Assembly (NCBI GenBank): GCA_037446115.1
Contig: JBBIJF010000004.1
Span: 124,001 to 188,000, forward strand
Direction of reading: 5' to 3'
DNA length: 64,000 nucleotides
DNA from: JANWXD01 sp037446115
GTDB taxonomy: Bacteria > Acidobacteriota > Terriglobia > Bryobacterales > Bryobacteraceae
A program made the position numbers and the translations under genes. The first letter of the stretch is position 1. Every line of letters starts with the position of its first letter. Shown here one piece after another: positions 18,376 to 27,849 of the stretch. A model generated the notes under the pieces. The model saw only the letters and a list, made by a program, of their open reading frames with translations. It ran no database searches and had not been told where the DNA came from.

Positions 18376-18422
18376 GGGCTCCGCGGCTGTGGTATCTTAG
18401 GCAAAGAAAAAGCGAAGCTGCG

Positions 18423-19685
18423 ATGGACGCCTTACGCGAGCAACTTGCGGTTCTCCGCCGTCGCATCCAGCGAATTGACCGCAAGTACGCCTCGGCGACT
18501 TCGCATCCTGCCCCGGAGCGTCGCAGCGTGCCCTCCGATCGCCCCCTGCACTACTTCCTGGATGAGTGGATGAGCGGCGAAGTGGTCGAGACACCGCTCG
18601 GCTCACACTTTGAAACCGAGAAACTCTATCCCCGTCACCGGCGCCACGGCTCGATGGATTTGTCCAATCTTTCGGAACTGCCCGGGGATCTGCTGGAGGC
18701 GCTGAGCGACGGCGCCGTCGCCGCCTCACGTCCGGAGCGGTGGGCGTTCCTGGACACGGAAACCACCGGCTTGGCGGGCGGCACGGGCACCTATGCCTTC
18801 CTGGTGGGCGTGGGCCGCATTACCGGCGAAGGCTTCCGCGTGCGGCAGTTCTTCATGCGCGATCTCTGCGAAGAGCACAGTCTGCTTTGGGCGCTCGAGC
18901 AGCACTTGCAGGATTTCGACGTGCTGATAACTTACAATGGCAAGGCCTACGACGAACCGCTGCTCGAAACCCGCTACCGGATGGCGCGCCGACGCCCGCC
19001 CTTTTCCCGCCTCGTGCACCTGGACCTGCTCTACGGCGCCCGCCGGTTGTGGAAGCTCCGCCTGGAAAGCTGCCGCCTGGTGGACCTGGAAAGCCAGATC
19101 CTTGGCTTCGAGCGAGAGGGCGACTTGCCCGGTGAGCTCATCCCTTACGTGTATTTCGAATATCTGCGCACCCGCCAAGTCTTCCGGCTGGTGCCGGTCT
19201 TCCACCACAACGCCACCGACATTCTGACGCTGGCCTGTTTGACGGGCATCGTGCCGCTGGCCTTCCGTTCGCCCGAATCGGCCCCGCTGCATCACGGAGC
19301 GGACTGGGTCGGCCTGGCGCGGTGGCTTCTGAAAGCCGAGCGGCACGAGGAGGCGCTGGCCGTGCTCCGCCGCGCCGTGGCGCGGGGTTTGTCGGACGAG
19401 CTGCTGTTTCGCTCCTTGTGGGAGATCGCACTGCTCGAAAAGCGTCTCGGGCGCCGCGAGGCGGCCGTGGCAGCCTTCGAGGACCTGGCGGCCGCACGCA
19501 ACCCGTACCGCGTCCCGGCCCTGGAGGAACTGGCCAAGCATTACGAACACCGCGAGCGCAACTACGCCTCGGCGCTCGAAGTGACGCGAGCGGCTCTGGA
19601 AATTCAGCCCAGCGAAGAGTTGCGCCGTCGCGCCGCCCGCCTGGAGCGGCGCCTGTCGCGGCTCGCGACGCCCCGGCTTCTGTGA
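18423..19685 (+). CDS. RNase H-like (YprB-type) exonuclease domain with TPR tail
   Basis: A 420-residue protein. The N-terminal 90 residues are charged and probably flexible. A DEDD-type exonuclease fold follows at about 100-280: FLDTETTGLAGG supplies D-x-E, LITYNGKAYDEPLL the next acid, and FHHNATDILTL the last. This matches the YprB RNase H-like domain. The C-terminal third is helical TPR-like repeats (ARWLLKAERHEEALAVLRRA and following). I start at 18423 because the coiled, charged N-terminus begins there. A TATCTT at about 18393 could be the -10. The nucleic-acid target is unknown. Confidence 0.82.
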   Translation: MDALREQLAVLRRRIQRIDRKYASATSHPAPERRSVPSDRPLHYFLDEWMSGEVVETPLGSHFETEKLYPRHRRHGSMDLSNLSELPGDLLEALSDGAVAASRPERWAFLDTETTGLAGGTGTYAFLVGVGRITGEGFRVRQFFMRDLCEEHSLLWALEQHLQDFDVLITYNGKAYDEPLLETRYRMARRRPPFSRLVHLDLLYGARRLWKLRLESCRLVDLESQILGFEREGDLPGELIPYVYFEYLRTRQVFRLVPVFHHNATDILTLACLTGIVPLAFRSPESAPLHHGADWVGLARWLLKAERHEEALAVLRRAVARGLSDELLFRSLWEIALLEKRLGRREAAVAAFEDLAAARNPYRVPALEELAKHYEHRERNYASALEVTRAALEIQPSEELRRRAARLERRLSRLATPRLL

Positions 19686-19759
19686 CGGCTCGATGCGCCG
19701 CCGGGTGCGGGAAACTCCGGTGGGGTTCCGCCGCGGGACGCCCTGCACGCAGCGGAGGT

Positions 19760-19765
19760 TATATT
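19760..19765 (+). promoter_or_regulatory. -10 element close to the Asp-box protein start
   Basis: TATATT ends 8 bases before the ATG at 19774. The spacing predicts a leaderless transcript. No ribosome-binding site lies between the hexamer and the ATG; the GGAGGT before it would be upstream of the transcription start. Confidence 0.5.
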
Positions 19766-19773
19766 CTTGAGCT

Positions 19774-22683
19774 ATGTTTCGCAACCTGCGAATCGGTTTC
19801 ACCGGCCTCGTGGCGGGGCTGTGCCTTTCGGCGCAGGCGGATGTCAAGTCGCTCGAAGGACTGTCCTGGCGTTTCATCGGTCCGGCCATCATGGGAGGCC
19901 GCGTTACCGACGTTGAGGGCGTTCCCGGCGATCCGGCCGTGGTCTACGCCGGCTTCGCCAGCGGCGGCCTCTGGAAGAGCGCCAACGGCGGCCACAGCTG
20001 GATCCCGATCTTCGAGAATCAGGGAACCTATTCGATCGGGGACTTCGCTCTTGAGCCCGGCAACCCCGAAGTGATCTGGGTCGGCGCCGGCGAGTCCAAC
20101 ACCCGCAACAGCGTCAGCTTCGGCGACGGCGTCTACAAGTCCACCGACGGCGGCAAAACCTGGCGGCACCTCGGTCTCAAAGACACCGAGCGCATCTCCA
20201 GGGTGCTCGTCCACCCGACCGACCCCGACACCGTCTGGGTCGGCGCTCTCGGCCACGCCTTTGGCCCGCATCCGGAGCGAGGCGTCTTCCTCACCAACGA
20301 CGGCGGCCGTACGTGGCGCAAGACTCTGTACATTGACGAGCACCACGGCGTCTCCGATCTGGACGTGGATCCCATCAACCCCAACATCGTTTTCGCCGCG
20401 ATGTGGAAATTCGAGCGCAAACCGTGGACGCATACCTCCGGCAGCGAGCAGGGCGGCGTCTTTCGCTCCAACGACGGCGGGCACAACTGGAAGAAGCTCG
20501 AAAAGGGGCTGCCCAAACTCCTCGGGCGTGTCGGGGTCAAAGTGGCCCCGAGCAACCCCAAGGTCGTCTACGTCATCGCCGAAAGCCGGGAGGGCACTCT
20601 GTTCCGCTCCGACGACGGCGGCGACAGTTTCCGCAAGGTGAGCGAGGACCGCGAGATCGTCTCCCGCGGATTCTATTACGCGGACCTGCGCGTGGATCCC
20701 GCCAACGAAAACCGCCTCTACGCACTCGCCACGCGGCTGTTCCTGTCCGTGGACGGAGGCAAGAGCTGGAAATCCATCACCGGCGGCACGCACAGCGATT
20801 ACCATGCCCTCTGGATAGACCCGCTCAATCCGAAACGGCTCTGGCAGGGAAACGACGGCGGACTGGCCGTCTCTCACGACGGGGGAGAAACCTGGCAGGC
20901 CGTCTACAACATCGCGCTCGGCCAGTATTACCAAATCCACGCCGACAACCGGGAGCCGTTCTACTACGTCATGGGCGGGCTTCAGGACAACGGCAGCTGG
21001 ACCGGTCCGTCGCGCACCCGCGAGCCGGCAGGCATCCTCAATGACGACTGGCGGATGGTCTCCTTCGGCGACGGATTCTATATCTTCAACCACCCCGACG
21101 ATCCCGATCTCTACCTCAGCGAGTCACAAGGTGGCCGTGTGGTGCGCACCGACATGCGCACGCGCGAGCAACAGTCCGTAGCCGTGGAGGCCGTAAGCAC
21201 GGCAGGCGGGAGCGCGGCGGAAGCCCGGTACCGCTTCAACTGGAACGCACCTCTGGTGCTCTCCCCTCACGACAAAAATACGGTCTACACGGCCGGCAAC
21301 GTCGTGTTTCGCTCGGCGGATTTCGGTCGCACCTGGCAGCCCATCAGCCCGGATCTCACCACCAACGACAAGGAAAAACAGAAACCCGCCGGCGGGCCGG
21401 TCTGGTTCGACAACTCCACGGCCGAGTATCACTGCACCGTGCTGAGCCTGGCGGAATCGCCGGTCCAAGCCGGCTGGATCTGGGCCGGCACCGACGACGG
21501 CAACTTGCAGCTGACCACCGACGGCGGCAAGAGCTGGAGAAATCTCATCGGCAACATTCCGGATCTGCCGCCCCATTCCCCGGTGTCTCACATCGAGCCA
21601 TCGCGCACTTCGCCCCAGGTTGCCTACGTGGCCTTCGACCGCCACATGTTCGACGATTTCCGCCCCTATGTCTTCAAGACCGAAGACGGCGGCAAAACCT
21701 GGAAAAACCTGTCGGGAAATCTTCCGGACAAGGCCTACGTGCACGTCGTGCGCGAAGATCCCAGGAATCCCGGGCTGCTCTACGCCGGCACGGAACTGGG
21801 TCTGTATGCCAGCTACGACGGCGGCAGGCGCTGGCACTTCCTCAAGTTGAAGAATCTTCCGCCCGTGCCGGTGCACGACATCGTGGTGCATCCGCGGGAA
21901 AATGACCTGATTTTAGGCACGCACGGCCGCAGCATCGTGATCCTTGACGACGCCACGCCGGTTCAGCAGTGGAGTGCCGAAATCGCCGAACGGGACGTTC
22001 ACTTGTTCCCCGTGCGCCCGGCCCTGCGCCTGGCCACGCGCATGAGCCGCTACGGACTGGGCGGCGCGCAGTTCAAGGGACCAAACCCGCCCTACGGCGC
22101 GCTGATCACTTTCTATCTCAAGGAGGACGCATCGGAAAAAAGCCCTCCTAAAATCGAAATTCTAGACGCCGGCGGCAGGATCATTCGCGCGCTCGACCAA
22201 GTGCCGCGCGAGAAAGGGGTGCAGCGCGTGGCCTGGGATCTGCGCATGGATCCACCCGCCCGGCGAACACCGCCCCAGGCGGAGGAAGAAGAATTCGGCG
22301 CCGGCCTGCGCGGCGTGCACGTGCTGCCGGGGGTGTACACCGTGCGCCTGACGCTGGGCGATCGCAAGCTCGAACAAAAGGTGGAAGTGCGCCTGGATCC
22401 TACGCTACGGGTCTCGGAGGCAGAACTGAAAGCCCGATTCGAACTGGCCGCAAGACTCCGCGAGATGGTGCACGAAGGCAACCATAGCCTGAAAGCTCTC
22501 GACAGCCTGAAAAGCCAGATCGAGCAGACGGCGAAGCTGCTCCAGGACCAGTCGCCGCAAAAAGCACGCCAGTGGGAAAAAGCGTTCGACCAGTACAAGA
22601 AGGAAATCGCCCGCGTGACTGAGACCATCGGCCGGCCGGCGCCTCGACTCTGGAATATGGCCCGCGGGTCGTGGAAAAGCTGA
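19774..22683 (+). CDS. secreted Asp-box/sortilin-type beta-propeller protein, frameshifted near the end
   Basis: A large exported protein, 969 residues in the main frame, with a signal peptide (RIGFTGLVAGLCLSAQA). It is built of propeller blades with repeated Asp-box loops of the type S-x-D-G-G-x-T-W: KSTDGGKTW, LTNDGGRTW, RSNDGGHNW, SVDGGKSW, SHDGGETW, TEDGGKTW. This matches the VPS10/sortilin-like and BNR-repeat family common in Acidobacteriota and Bacteroidota. The C-terminal 200 residues contain a beta domain and a helical tail. The main frame ends in MARGSWKS at 22683, but the natural tail continues in another frame (22671-22901). Adding one G in the GGG at 22666-22668 would join them. 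Cleaving or binding glycans is possible; no catalytic residues identified. Confidence 0.85.
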   Translation: MFRNLRIGFTGLVAGLCLSAQADVKSLEGLSWRFIGPAIMGGRVTDVEGVPGDPAVVYAGFASGGLWKSANGGHSWIPIFENQGTYSIGDFALEPGNPEVIWVGAGESNTRNSVSFGDGVYKSTDGGKTWRHLGLKDTERISRVLVHPTDPDTVWVGALGHAFGPHPERGVFLTNDGGRTWRKTLYIDEHHGVSDLDVDPINPNIVFAAMWKFERKPWTHTSGSEQGGVFRSNDGGHNWKKLEKGLPKLLGRVGVKVAPSNPKVVYVIAESREGTLFRSDDGGDSFRKVSEDREIVSRGFYYADLRVDPANENRLYALATRLFLSVDGGKSWKSITGGTHSDYHALWIDPLNPKRLWQGNDGGLAVSHDGGETWQAVYNIALGQYYQIHADNREPFYYVMGGLQDNGSWTGPSRTREPAGILNDDWRMVSFGDGFYIFNHPDDPDLYLSESQGGRVVRTDMRTREQQSVAVEAVSTAGGSAAEARYRFNWNAPLVLSPHDKNTVYTAGNVVFRSADFGRTWQPISPDLTTNDKEKQKPAGGPVWFDNSTAEYHCTVLSLAESPVQAGWIWAGTDDGNLQLTTDGGKSWRNLIGNIPDLPPHSPVSHIEPSRTSPQVAYVAFDRHMFDDFRPYVFKTEDGGKTWKNLSGNLPDKAYVHVVREDPRNPGLLYAGTELGLYASYDGGRRWHFLKLKNLPPVPVHDIVVHPRENDLILGTHGRSIVILDDATPVQQWSAEIAERDVHLFPVRPALRLATRMSRYGLGGAQFKGPNPPYGALITFYLKEDASEKSPPKIEILDAGGRIIRALDQVPREKGVQRVAWDLRMDPPARRTPPQAEEEEFGAGLRGVHVLPGVYTVRLTLGDRKLEQKVEVRLDPTLRVSEAELKARFELAARLREMVHEGNHSLKALDSLKSQIEQTAKLLQDQSPQKARQWEKAFDQYKKEIARVTETIGRPAPRLWNMARGSWKS

Positions 22684-22901
22684 CGGCGCTGTACCAATCC
22701 GTGGAGGGCCCCAACGCCGCCCCGACCGAACGCCAGAAGCAGGCCGCCGAAGAGCTGTCAGCCGAGTTCGCCGCCCGCATCCAAAATGTCCGCGAGTTCT
22801 TCGCGCGCACCGTCCCGGAATGGAATCGCGCGCTCGTGGCCGCCGGAGTTCCCCAGTTGCTCGTCCCGGAGCCGGAATCTGCTGATAGGAGGACGAAATG
22901 A
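22671..22901 (+). pseudogene. out-of-frame C-terminal tail of the Asp-box protein
   Basis: The 77-codon frame continues the helical tail of the upstream protein: VEKLTALYQSVEGPNAAPTE then amphipathic helix to the end. It has no ribosome-binding site or good start of its own. Its TGA overlaps the ATG of the GH36 gene in an ATGA arrangement, which is the usual sign of the true end of an upstream operon gene. I therefore read it as the last part of the propeller protein, cut off by a one-base deletion or a sequencing error. Confidence 0.8.
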
Positions 22902-24922
22902 GAAACGCCATACTGCTTGCTGCTTTCCTTGTGCTGTCAGGCGGCGCAAGTCGCGCCGAGGAAAAGACCGCCCGGGTCGAAGGCCCGGGGATTCGTATCG
23001 AGTTCGACGGGCGGATGCATACGCGTGTCATCGCCCGCCTCGGCGGCCGCGAAACCGCTTTGGGCAGTTTCCATGCCTCGGAGTATCTCAGCCTGACCTC
23101 GGGCGATGTCAGGGACTTTGCGTTGCGCCAGACGAAGGCCGAGAAAATCCGGGACCGAATCGGCGCGGGTGTGCGCCACACGTTCACCGGAGAGGCCGCA
23201 GGCCTGCGCAAGACGGTCCGGGTGACGCTGTACCAGCCGTTTCCCGCCATGGCCGTCTTCGAGGTCTCTTACACCAATACCGGCCCTGGCGAACTCTCCG
23301 TAACAGGCTGGACCAACCACGACCTCACCGTGGATGCAGGCGGGCCCGAAGAGCCTGCCTTCTGGTCGCTGCAGGCAGGCTCCTACTCCAGGCGTCCGGA
23401 TTGGGTTGTATCGCTCAAACCCGGCTTCCGCCAGGAGAACTTTCTCGGCATGAACGCCACCGATTACGGCGGCGGCACCCCGGTTGTGGATGTCTGGCGC
23501 CGTGACGCCGGTCTGGCCGTCGGACACCTGGAACTGACTCCGAAGCTCGTCTCCCTTCCCGTCGCCCGTCCGGAGCCGGGGCGCGCCACCGTGGCCGTCA
23601 GCGCCCGGACGAAGCGCGCGCTCAAGCCCGGCGAGACACTCGCCACATTGCGCACGTTTGTCGCAGTCCACAAGGGAGACTACTTCCAGGCGTTGGCGGA
23701 CTACCGCCGCTTCATGGTGGCGCAGGGCATCCGCTTCGGCCGCGCCCCCGAAGCTGCCTTCGAGCCGATCTGGTGCGCCTGGGGCTTCGGCCGCAAGTTC
23801 GTCCCGGCCCAGATTGAGCGCGCGCTGCCTGTCGTCAAGAAGCTGGGCTTCGGCTGGGTCACGGTGGATGACGGCTGGCAGGAGGCTGAGGGCGACTGGC
23901 GGCCGGTGCGCGCAAAGTTCCCGCGGGGAGACGCCGACATGCGTGCGCTGGTGGACCGCATCCACGCGGCAGGCTTCAAGGCGCAACTGTGGTGGGCTCC
24001 GCTCGCAGTGGATCCCGGAACCGAGCTCCTCCGCCGCCATCCCGACGCCGTGCTCCGGACCGCCGAGGGCGGCACCCAGAAGATCACCTGGTGGGATGCC
24101 TTCTACCTGTGCCCGGCTTACGGACCTGTACGAGAAGACGCGCGAAACTTCGTGATACGCGCTTTGAAGGACTGGGACTTCGACGGACTGAAAATTGACG
24201 GCCAGCACCTGAACGCCGCCCCGCCCTGCTACCACCCGCGGCACGGGCACCGCACTCCCGAGGAGTCCTACGAGGGAACGCCGGAGTTCTTTCGGGAAAT
24301 CTACGAGGCCGCCCGCGCCGTCAAACCGGACTCGCTCATTGAGATCTGCCCCTGCGGCACGTCCTACTCGTTTTTCACCCTGCCGTATCTCAACATGGCC
24401 GTGGCCTCGGACCCGCTGAGCTCCTGGCAGATCCGGACGAAAGGCAAGACGCTGCGGGCCCTGCTCGGGGAGGGCGGCGCCTACTTCGGCGACCACGTGG
24501 AGTTGAGCGACGGAGGCACGGATTTCGCCTCCACCATGGCGGTCGGCGGCGTCATCGGCACCAACTTCGTCTGGCCGCCCGCGGGGCGCAAGCGCGTGGA
24601 CCTGACGCCGGAGCGCGAGCAGTTGTTCGGCCGCTGGGTGGAGATCTACCGCCGCCTGATGCTGCCCAAGGGCGAATACCTCGGAACGCTCTACGACATC
24701 GGATTTGACCGCCCGGAGGCGCATGCCATCCGCAAAGACGGCCGCATGTATTACGCCTTCTTTGCGCCCTCCTGGAGCGGCAAGCTGACGCTGCGCGGCC
24801 TGGAACCGCGGATTTACCGGATCACGAATTACGAAACCGGAAAGGAACTGGGGACGGTTCGGGGACCGGCAGCCTCCCTCGACGCCGCCTTCGAGCATCA
24901 TCTGTTGCTCGAGGCGCGCTAG
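22898..24922 (+). CDS. exported GH36-family alpha-galactosidase-like glycoside hydrolase
   Basis: A 674-residue exported glycosidase with the signal peptide RNAILLAAFLVLSGGASRA. An N-terminal beta domain (about 25-280) precedes the TIM barrel. Barrel features of clan GH-D are visible: GFGWVTVDDGWQEAEGDW, FKAQLWWAPLAVDPG, the nucleophile Asp434 in DGLKIDGQHL, and ASDPLSSWQIR, whose Asp is the likely acid/base. A C-terminal beta domain follows. GH36 also includes enzymes other than alpha-galactosidases, so the sugar is not fixed. The ATG overlaps the tail of the preceding propeller gene by 4 bases, and AGGAGG precedes it. Confidence 0.86.
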   Translation: MRNAILLAAFLVLSGGASRAEEKTARVEGPGIRIEFDGRMHTRVIARLGGRETALGSFHASEYLSLTSGDVRDFALRQTKAEKIRDRIGAGVRHTFTGEAAGLRKTVRVTLYQPFPAMAVFEVSYTNTGPGELSVTGWTNHDLTVDAGGPEEPAFWSLQAGSYSRRPDWVVSLKPGFRQENFLGMNATDYGGGTPVVDVWRRDAGLAVGHLELTPKLVSLPVARPEPGRATVAVSARTKRALKPGETLATLRTFVAVHKGDYFQALADYRRFMVAQGIRFGRAPEAAFEPIWCAWGFGRKFVPAQIERALPVVKKLGFGWVTVDDGWQEAEGDWRPVRAKFPRGDADMRALVDRIHAAGFKAQLWWAPLAVDPGTELLRRHPDAVLRTAEGGTQKITWWDAFYLCPAYGPVREDARNFVIRALKDWDFDGLKIDGQHLNAAPPCYHPRHGHRTPEESYEGTPEFFREIYEAARAVKPDSLIEICPCGTSYSFFTLPYLNMAVASDPLSSWQIRTKGKTLRALLGEGGAYFGDHVELSDGGTDFASTMAVGGVIGTNFVWPPAGRKRVDLTPEREQLFGRWVEIYRRLMLPKGEYLGTLYDIGFDRPEAHAIRKDGRMYYAFFAPSWSGKLTLRGLEPRIYRITNYETGKELGTVRGPAASLDAAFEHHLLLEAR

Positions 24923-25029
24923 CGGTCACCGCCCGGCGCCGCCGGAGTCGCCGCGGCTTGCTCCTCCGCCGCGGGGCAGCCTTCCGGCAGCCCGGATAAA
25001 CGGCGCGAACCGGCTGCGTTCCACTATAC

Positions 25030-26784
25030 TTATTGCACCGGTAAGACCTTGAGCACCTGCCAAGAGTAGTTGAACACGCCCGGCGCCTCGCCTCCGGCGA
25101 CGAGCTGCGCCGTGAAGCGGCCGAACTGTTGCCCATCATTGGTGGCCACCAAGGCGAGCATGCCCACCCGGTCCGGCCCGAGAGGAGAGGCGGGCGGAAG
25201 GGCTGCGGTGACCGCCGCGGGAACCGTCAAGCTGCCCGCAGCAGCCGGAGCGACGCAATAAAACCCTCCCAAATCATGGATGGGAGCCGTGTCCGGTCCG
25301 CCCACCCGCGCCCCTGAGGCGCCCAGGACCACCACAATCGCTCCCGGTTCCGTGCCCCCGCCGGTCCACGTTACGGTAAGCGGCTGGCCCCGCTGAATGG
25401 CGGCCACCGCATCCCGGTTCGTCCATGTGAAACCGCCGGGAAACTGCGTCGAAGCCGTGAAGGACCGGACGTCTGCGCCGCCGGGCGCCGTCAGCGTGTA
25501 AGTTCCTCCGGCCAGCGTGGGGCTTCCGATGCCCCCCACGCCCCCAAAACCGGACTGGAACAGTAACACGTTGTAGATGTTGCCGGACTCTTTCGGCACG
25601 GTCCGGTTACTCGCATTGGGACCGTTGAGCACGAGCTGCGGGCCTGCATCCAAAGCTACCACCGGAAATGGGGGAGTAATCTGTTCCGGCCGGCCACGCC
25701 GCCGCCACGAATAACAGCTTCCTGAATCGAGGGACAAACCCGCGGGAAGGGACTCCATCTCAGCCGCCCGGAACCGGTAGATGGCGCCGCCCGCACTTTC
25801 CGTGGTGGTCTCCACGGTTCCCAAACCCGGCTCCGTGAACAGGGAAGACCCTTTGAGGAGGTTGAACGCCCCCACTGCGACGGTTCCTCCCGCATCGAGC
25901 AGCCGGATCTGGTCATCAGTGAGAAAAGCATGGCGGCAGATGTCCACTCCGGAGGGAGAGATGGTCAGTGTGCCCAGATTGCTCAGCCGCCCTCCGGCGC
26001 GCACGTGGACCGGTACGGCGCAGCCCTCCGGCACATTCCCGGGCAAGCGGAAGTTGATCTGGTCCAGCCCGGGCGATCCTGGCGAGCGCCCGGCGTAGTC
26101 AGGCACGATCTCGACGCCGCCGACAATGACACGCACCTGAGCCGCAGCCGTAAAATCGCCCGAGCTGCCGCCGTTGACATCGGAAGCCGGATCGGGCCCC
26201 AGGCCCGTGCCCCACAGGACGAGCGACTCGCCGCGACGTGCGGGCCGGAACTGCCAGGTCCGTCCCTGATAGTCCACGCTGCCGCTGGTCATGCGCACCA
26301 GGCTGATCCCGTTGTTGAGGTTGCTGTTGGTCGCCTGAACGGGCCCGTAGCCGGCGCTGTTGGCCGTGGCGAAACCGAAGTTTCGCGCCACCACCGTGAC
26401 CCGCACGGGGGCGCTCGTGACCCCGTTGTAGATCACGCGAACGTCGTAGTCGCCCGGGGCGGTCGTGGAAGGCAGCAGAGCGGCAAGCTGTGTGGCGGAG
26501 GTATACCACAGTCGGCACTCGATCGCCGCCCCGCCTGCCGCCGGCGTAAACGTCACGCGTGACCCCGCCAGTTCCGCCGGGAAGGGCAAGCCGCTCGCCA
26601 CGGTCAGAGAGGGAGGACCGAGGCCCGTTCCGAAAACCACGAACCAGCTGCCTTGTGCGATGTCCGGCAGATACGAGCTGGCGTTGACCACCCCCGTTCC
26701 GTCACTGACGATCGAGGGCTGCGCATGAAGACTTACAGGGAAAAGCATCATCAGAGTTGCAACCACGAGTGCGAATCGGAACAT
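25030..26784 (-). CDS. secreted protein with Solibacter-type beta-sandwich modules
   Basis: A 584-residue exported protein (signal FALVVATLMMLFPVSLHA). The opening VVNASSYLPDIAQGSWFVVF and the GTGLGPPSL motif, then a second ESLVLWGTGLGPDPASDVNG unit, match the module known as the Solibacter uncharacterised C-terminal domain (TIGR03437, from memory). The rest is Gly/Ala/Thr-rich beta structure with few cysteines. AGGAGG lies 9 bases before the ATG. Such proteins are abundant in Solibacter relatives and have no known activity; adhesion or surface structure is a guess. It is the best taxonomic marker in the window. Confidence 0.8.
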   Translation of the reverse strand: MFRFALVVATLMMLFPVSLHAQPSIVSDGTGVVNASSYLPDIAQGSWFVVFGTGLGPPSLTVASGLPFPAELAGSRVTFTPAAGGAAIECRLWYTSATQLAALLPSTTAPGDYDVRVIYNGVTSAPVRVTVVARNFGFATANSAGYGPVQATNSNLNNGISLVRMTSGSVDYQGRTWQFRPARRGESLVLWGTGLGPDPASDVNGGSSGDFTAAAQVRVIVGGVEIVPDYAGRSPGSPGLDQINFRLPGNVPEGCAVPVHVRAGGRLSNLGTLTISPSGVDICRHAFLTDDQIRLLDAGGTVAVGAFNLLKGSSLFTEPGLGTVETTTESAGGAIYRFRAAEMESLPAGLSLDSGSCYSWRRRGRPEQITPPFPVVALDAGPQLVLNGPNASNRTVPKESGNIYNVLLFQSGFGGVGGIGSPTLAGGTYTLTAPGGADVRSFTASTQFPGGFTWTNRDAVAAIQRGQPLTVTWTGGGTEPGAIVVVLGASGARVGGPDTAPIHDLGGFYCVAPAAAGSLTVPAAVTAALPPASPLGPDRVGMLALVATNDGQQFGRFTAQLVAGGEAPGVFNYSWQVLKVLPVQ

Positions 26785-26817
26785 GCAGGCACTCCTCCTT
26801 TCTCAGCACGCAGTGCT

Positions 26818-27849
26818 TCAAAAACCTTCCGGCCGGATCCAGAAGCTCTCGCGCCACTGGCCGCCGGGAGGAACACTTTGTAACTCGCCGTAACGGCCCT
26901 CGTGGGCCAGGTTCAGCCCGTTCGTCACGGCGGTCATGGGCTCGAAGCAGATGAACTCACGCCCCTTGGGAGCGTAGACGACCGCCACCGTGTACTTCGG
27001 ACCGTAGATCACACGGATGCTCTGCCGCGCGCCCTCCACGCGGAACGTAGCGCGCCCCTCGTGGTCCCGCACAAGGTCGCCGAAAACGTCATCGAGCACG
27101 ACCTCCTTGAGGGAAACCATCTCCGGCAGGCCCGCGGGCCGCCGCTCGCCGGTCGGCAGCAGCAGGTCGGAGAGCACCCAGCGCTGGCGCGCAGCCACGT
27201 GAACCTTCCATTCCTCGCGCGGGGCATCGTAGAGGCGGAAGTACGGGTGATAACCCACGGCGACCGGCATCGGCTCGGCCGCGTGATTTTCGATCACGGT
27301 TTCGACTTCCAATGCCCCGTCCTGAAGCCGGTAGGTCATTGTGAGCGTGTGCGCGAAGGGAAACTGCGCCATCAAGTCCGGATAGCGCCAGAACTCCAGC
27401 CGGCTGGTCACTGCGGCACTGCGGGAATCCCCCTCCAGGCCCGCGACCTTCCAGTAAGGAGAGAAGGCCAGCAGCCCGTGAATCGGCTTCCGATTGGCGT
27501 CCCGGCGCAGGTTGCCCAGTTCGGGGTTGAGCACATATCTCTTGCCGTTGGCGTAAAAGGCGTCCTGATCGAGCCGGTTCGCCCAGGGGGCAAGCAACGG
27601 ATTGCCGCCGAGCACCGGCTTACTCCGCCACTCGCTCAATGTCGCAAACGGCACCCAGAAGAGGTTCTTGCCGTTGATGGCGAACTCGTAAGCGTTGTTG
27701 CCGATCGAGGGGACGACGGAAACCACTGCCTTGCGCGAGGGGTCTTCGAGCCGGATCACTTCGAGCCCGTCAACGCTCGCCCGCTCCGCCCTGTATCCTT
27801 GCCCCAAGCTGCCGGCAGCCACAACCCAACTCAGCAGGAGAGCTCTCAC
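26818..27849 (-). CDS. exported aldose 1-epimerase family protein
   Basis: A 343-residue mutarotase-fold protein. Starting at GTG 27849, the sequence opens with a signal peptide (RALLLSWVVAAGSLGQ). Family features: PSIGNNAYEFAINGKNLFW, NPLLAPWANRLDQDAFYANG, the catalytic-type His in KPIHGLLAF and VAVGYHPYFRL, and EFICFEPMTAVTNGLNLA with the likely catalytic Glu. I chose 27849 because this GTG overlaps the stop of the preceding gene (GTGA); the open frame continues to 27903 without a signal peptide. Related proteins interconvert sugar anomers. The export and the nearby GH36 suggest action on released sugars, which is inference. Confidence 0.83.
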   Translation of the reverse strand: MRALLLSWVVAAGSLGQGYRAERASVDGLEVIRLEDPSRKAVVSVVPSIGNNAYEFAINGKNLFWVPFATLSEWRSKPVLGGNPLLAPWANRLDQDAFYANGKRYVLNPELGNLRRDANRKPIHGLLAFSPYWKVAGLEGDSRSAAVTSRLEFWRYPDLMAQFPFAHTLTMTYRLQDGALEVETVIENHAAEPMPVAVGYHPYFRLYDAPREEWKVHVAARQRWVLSDLLLPTGERRPAGLPEMVSLKEVVLDDVFGDLVRDHEGRATFRVEGARQSIRVIYGPKYTVAVVYAPKGREFICFEPMTAVTNGLNLAHEGRYGELQSVPPGGQWRESFWIRPEGF

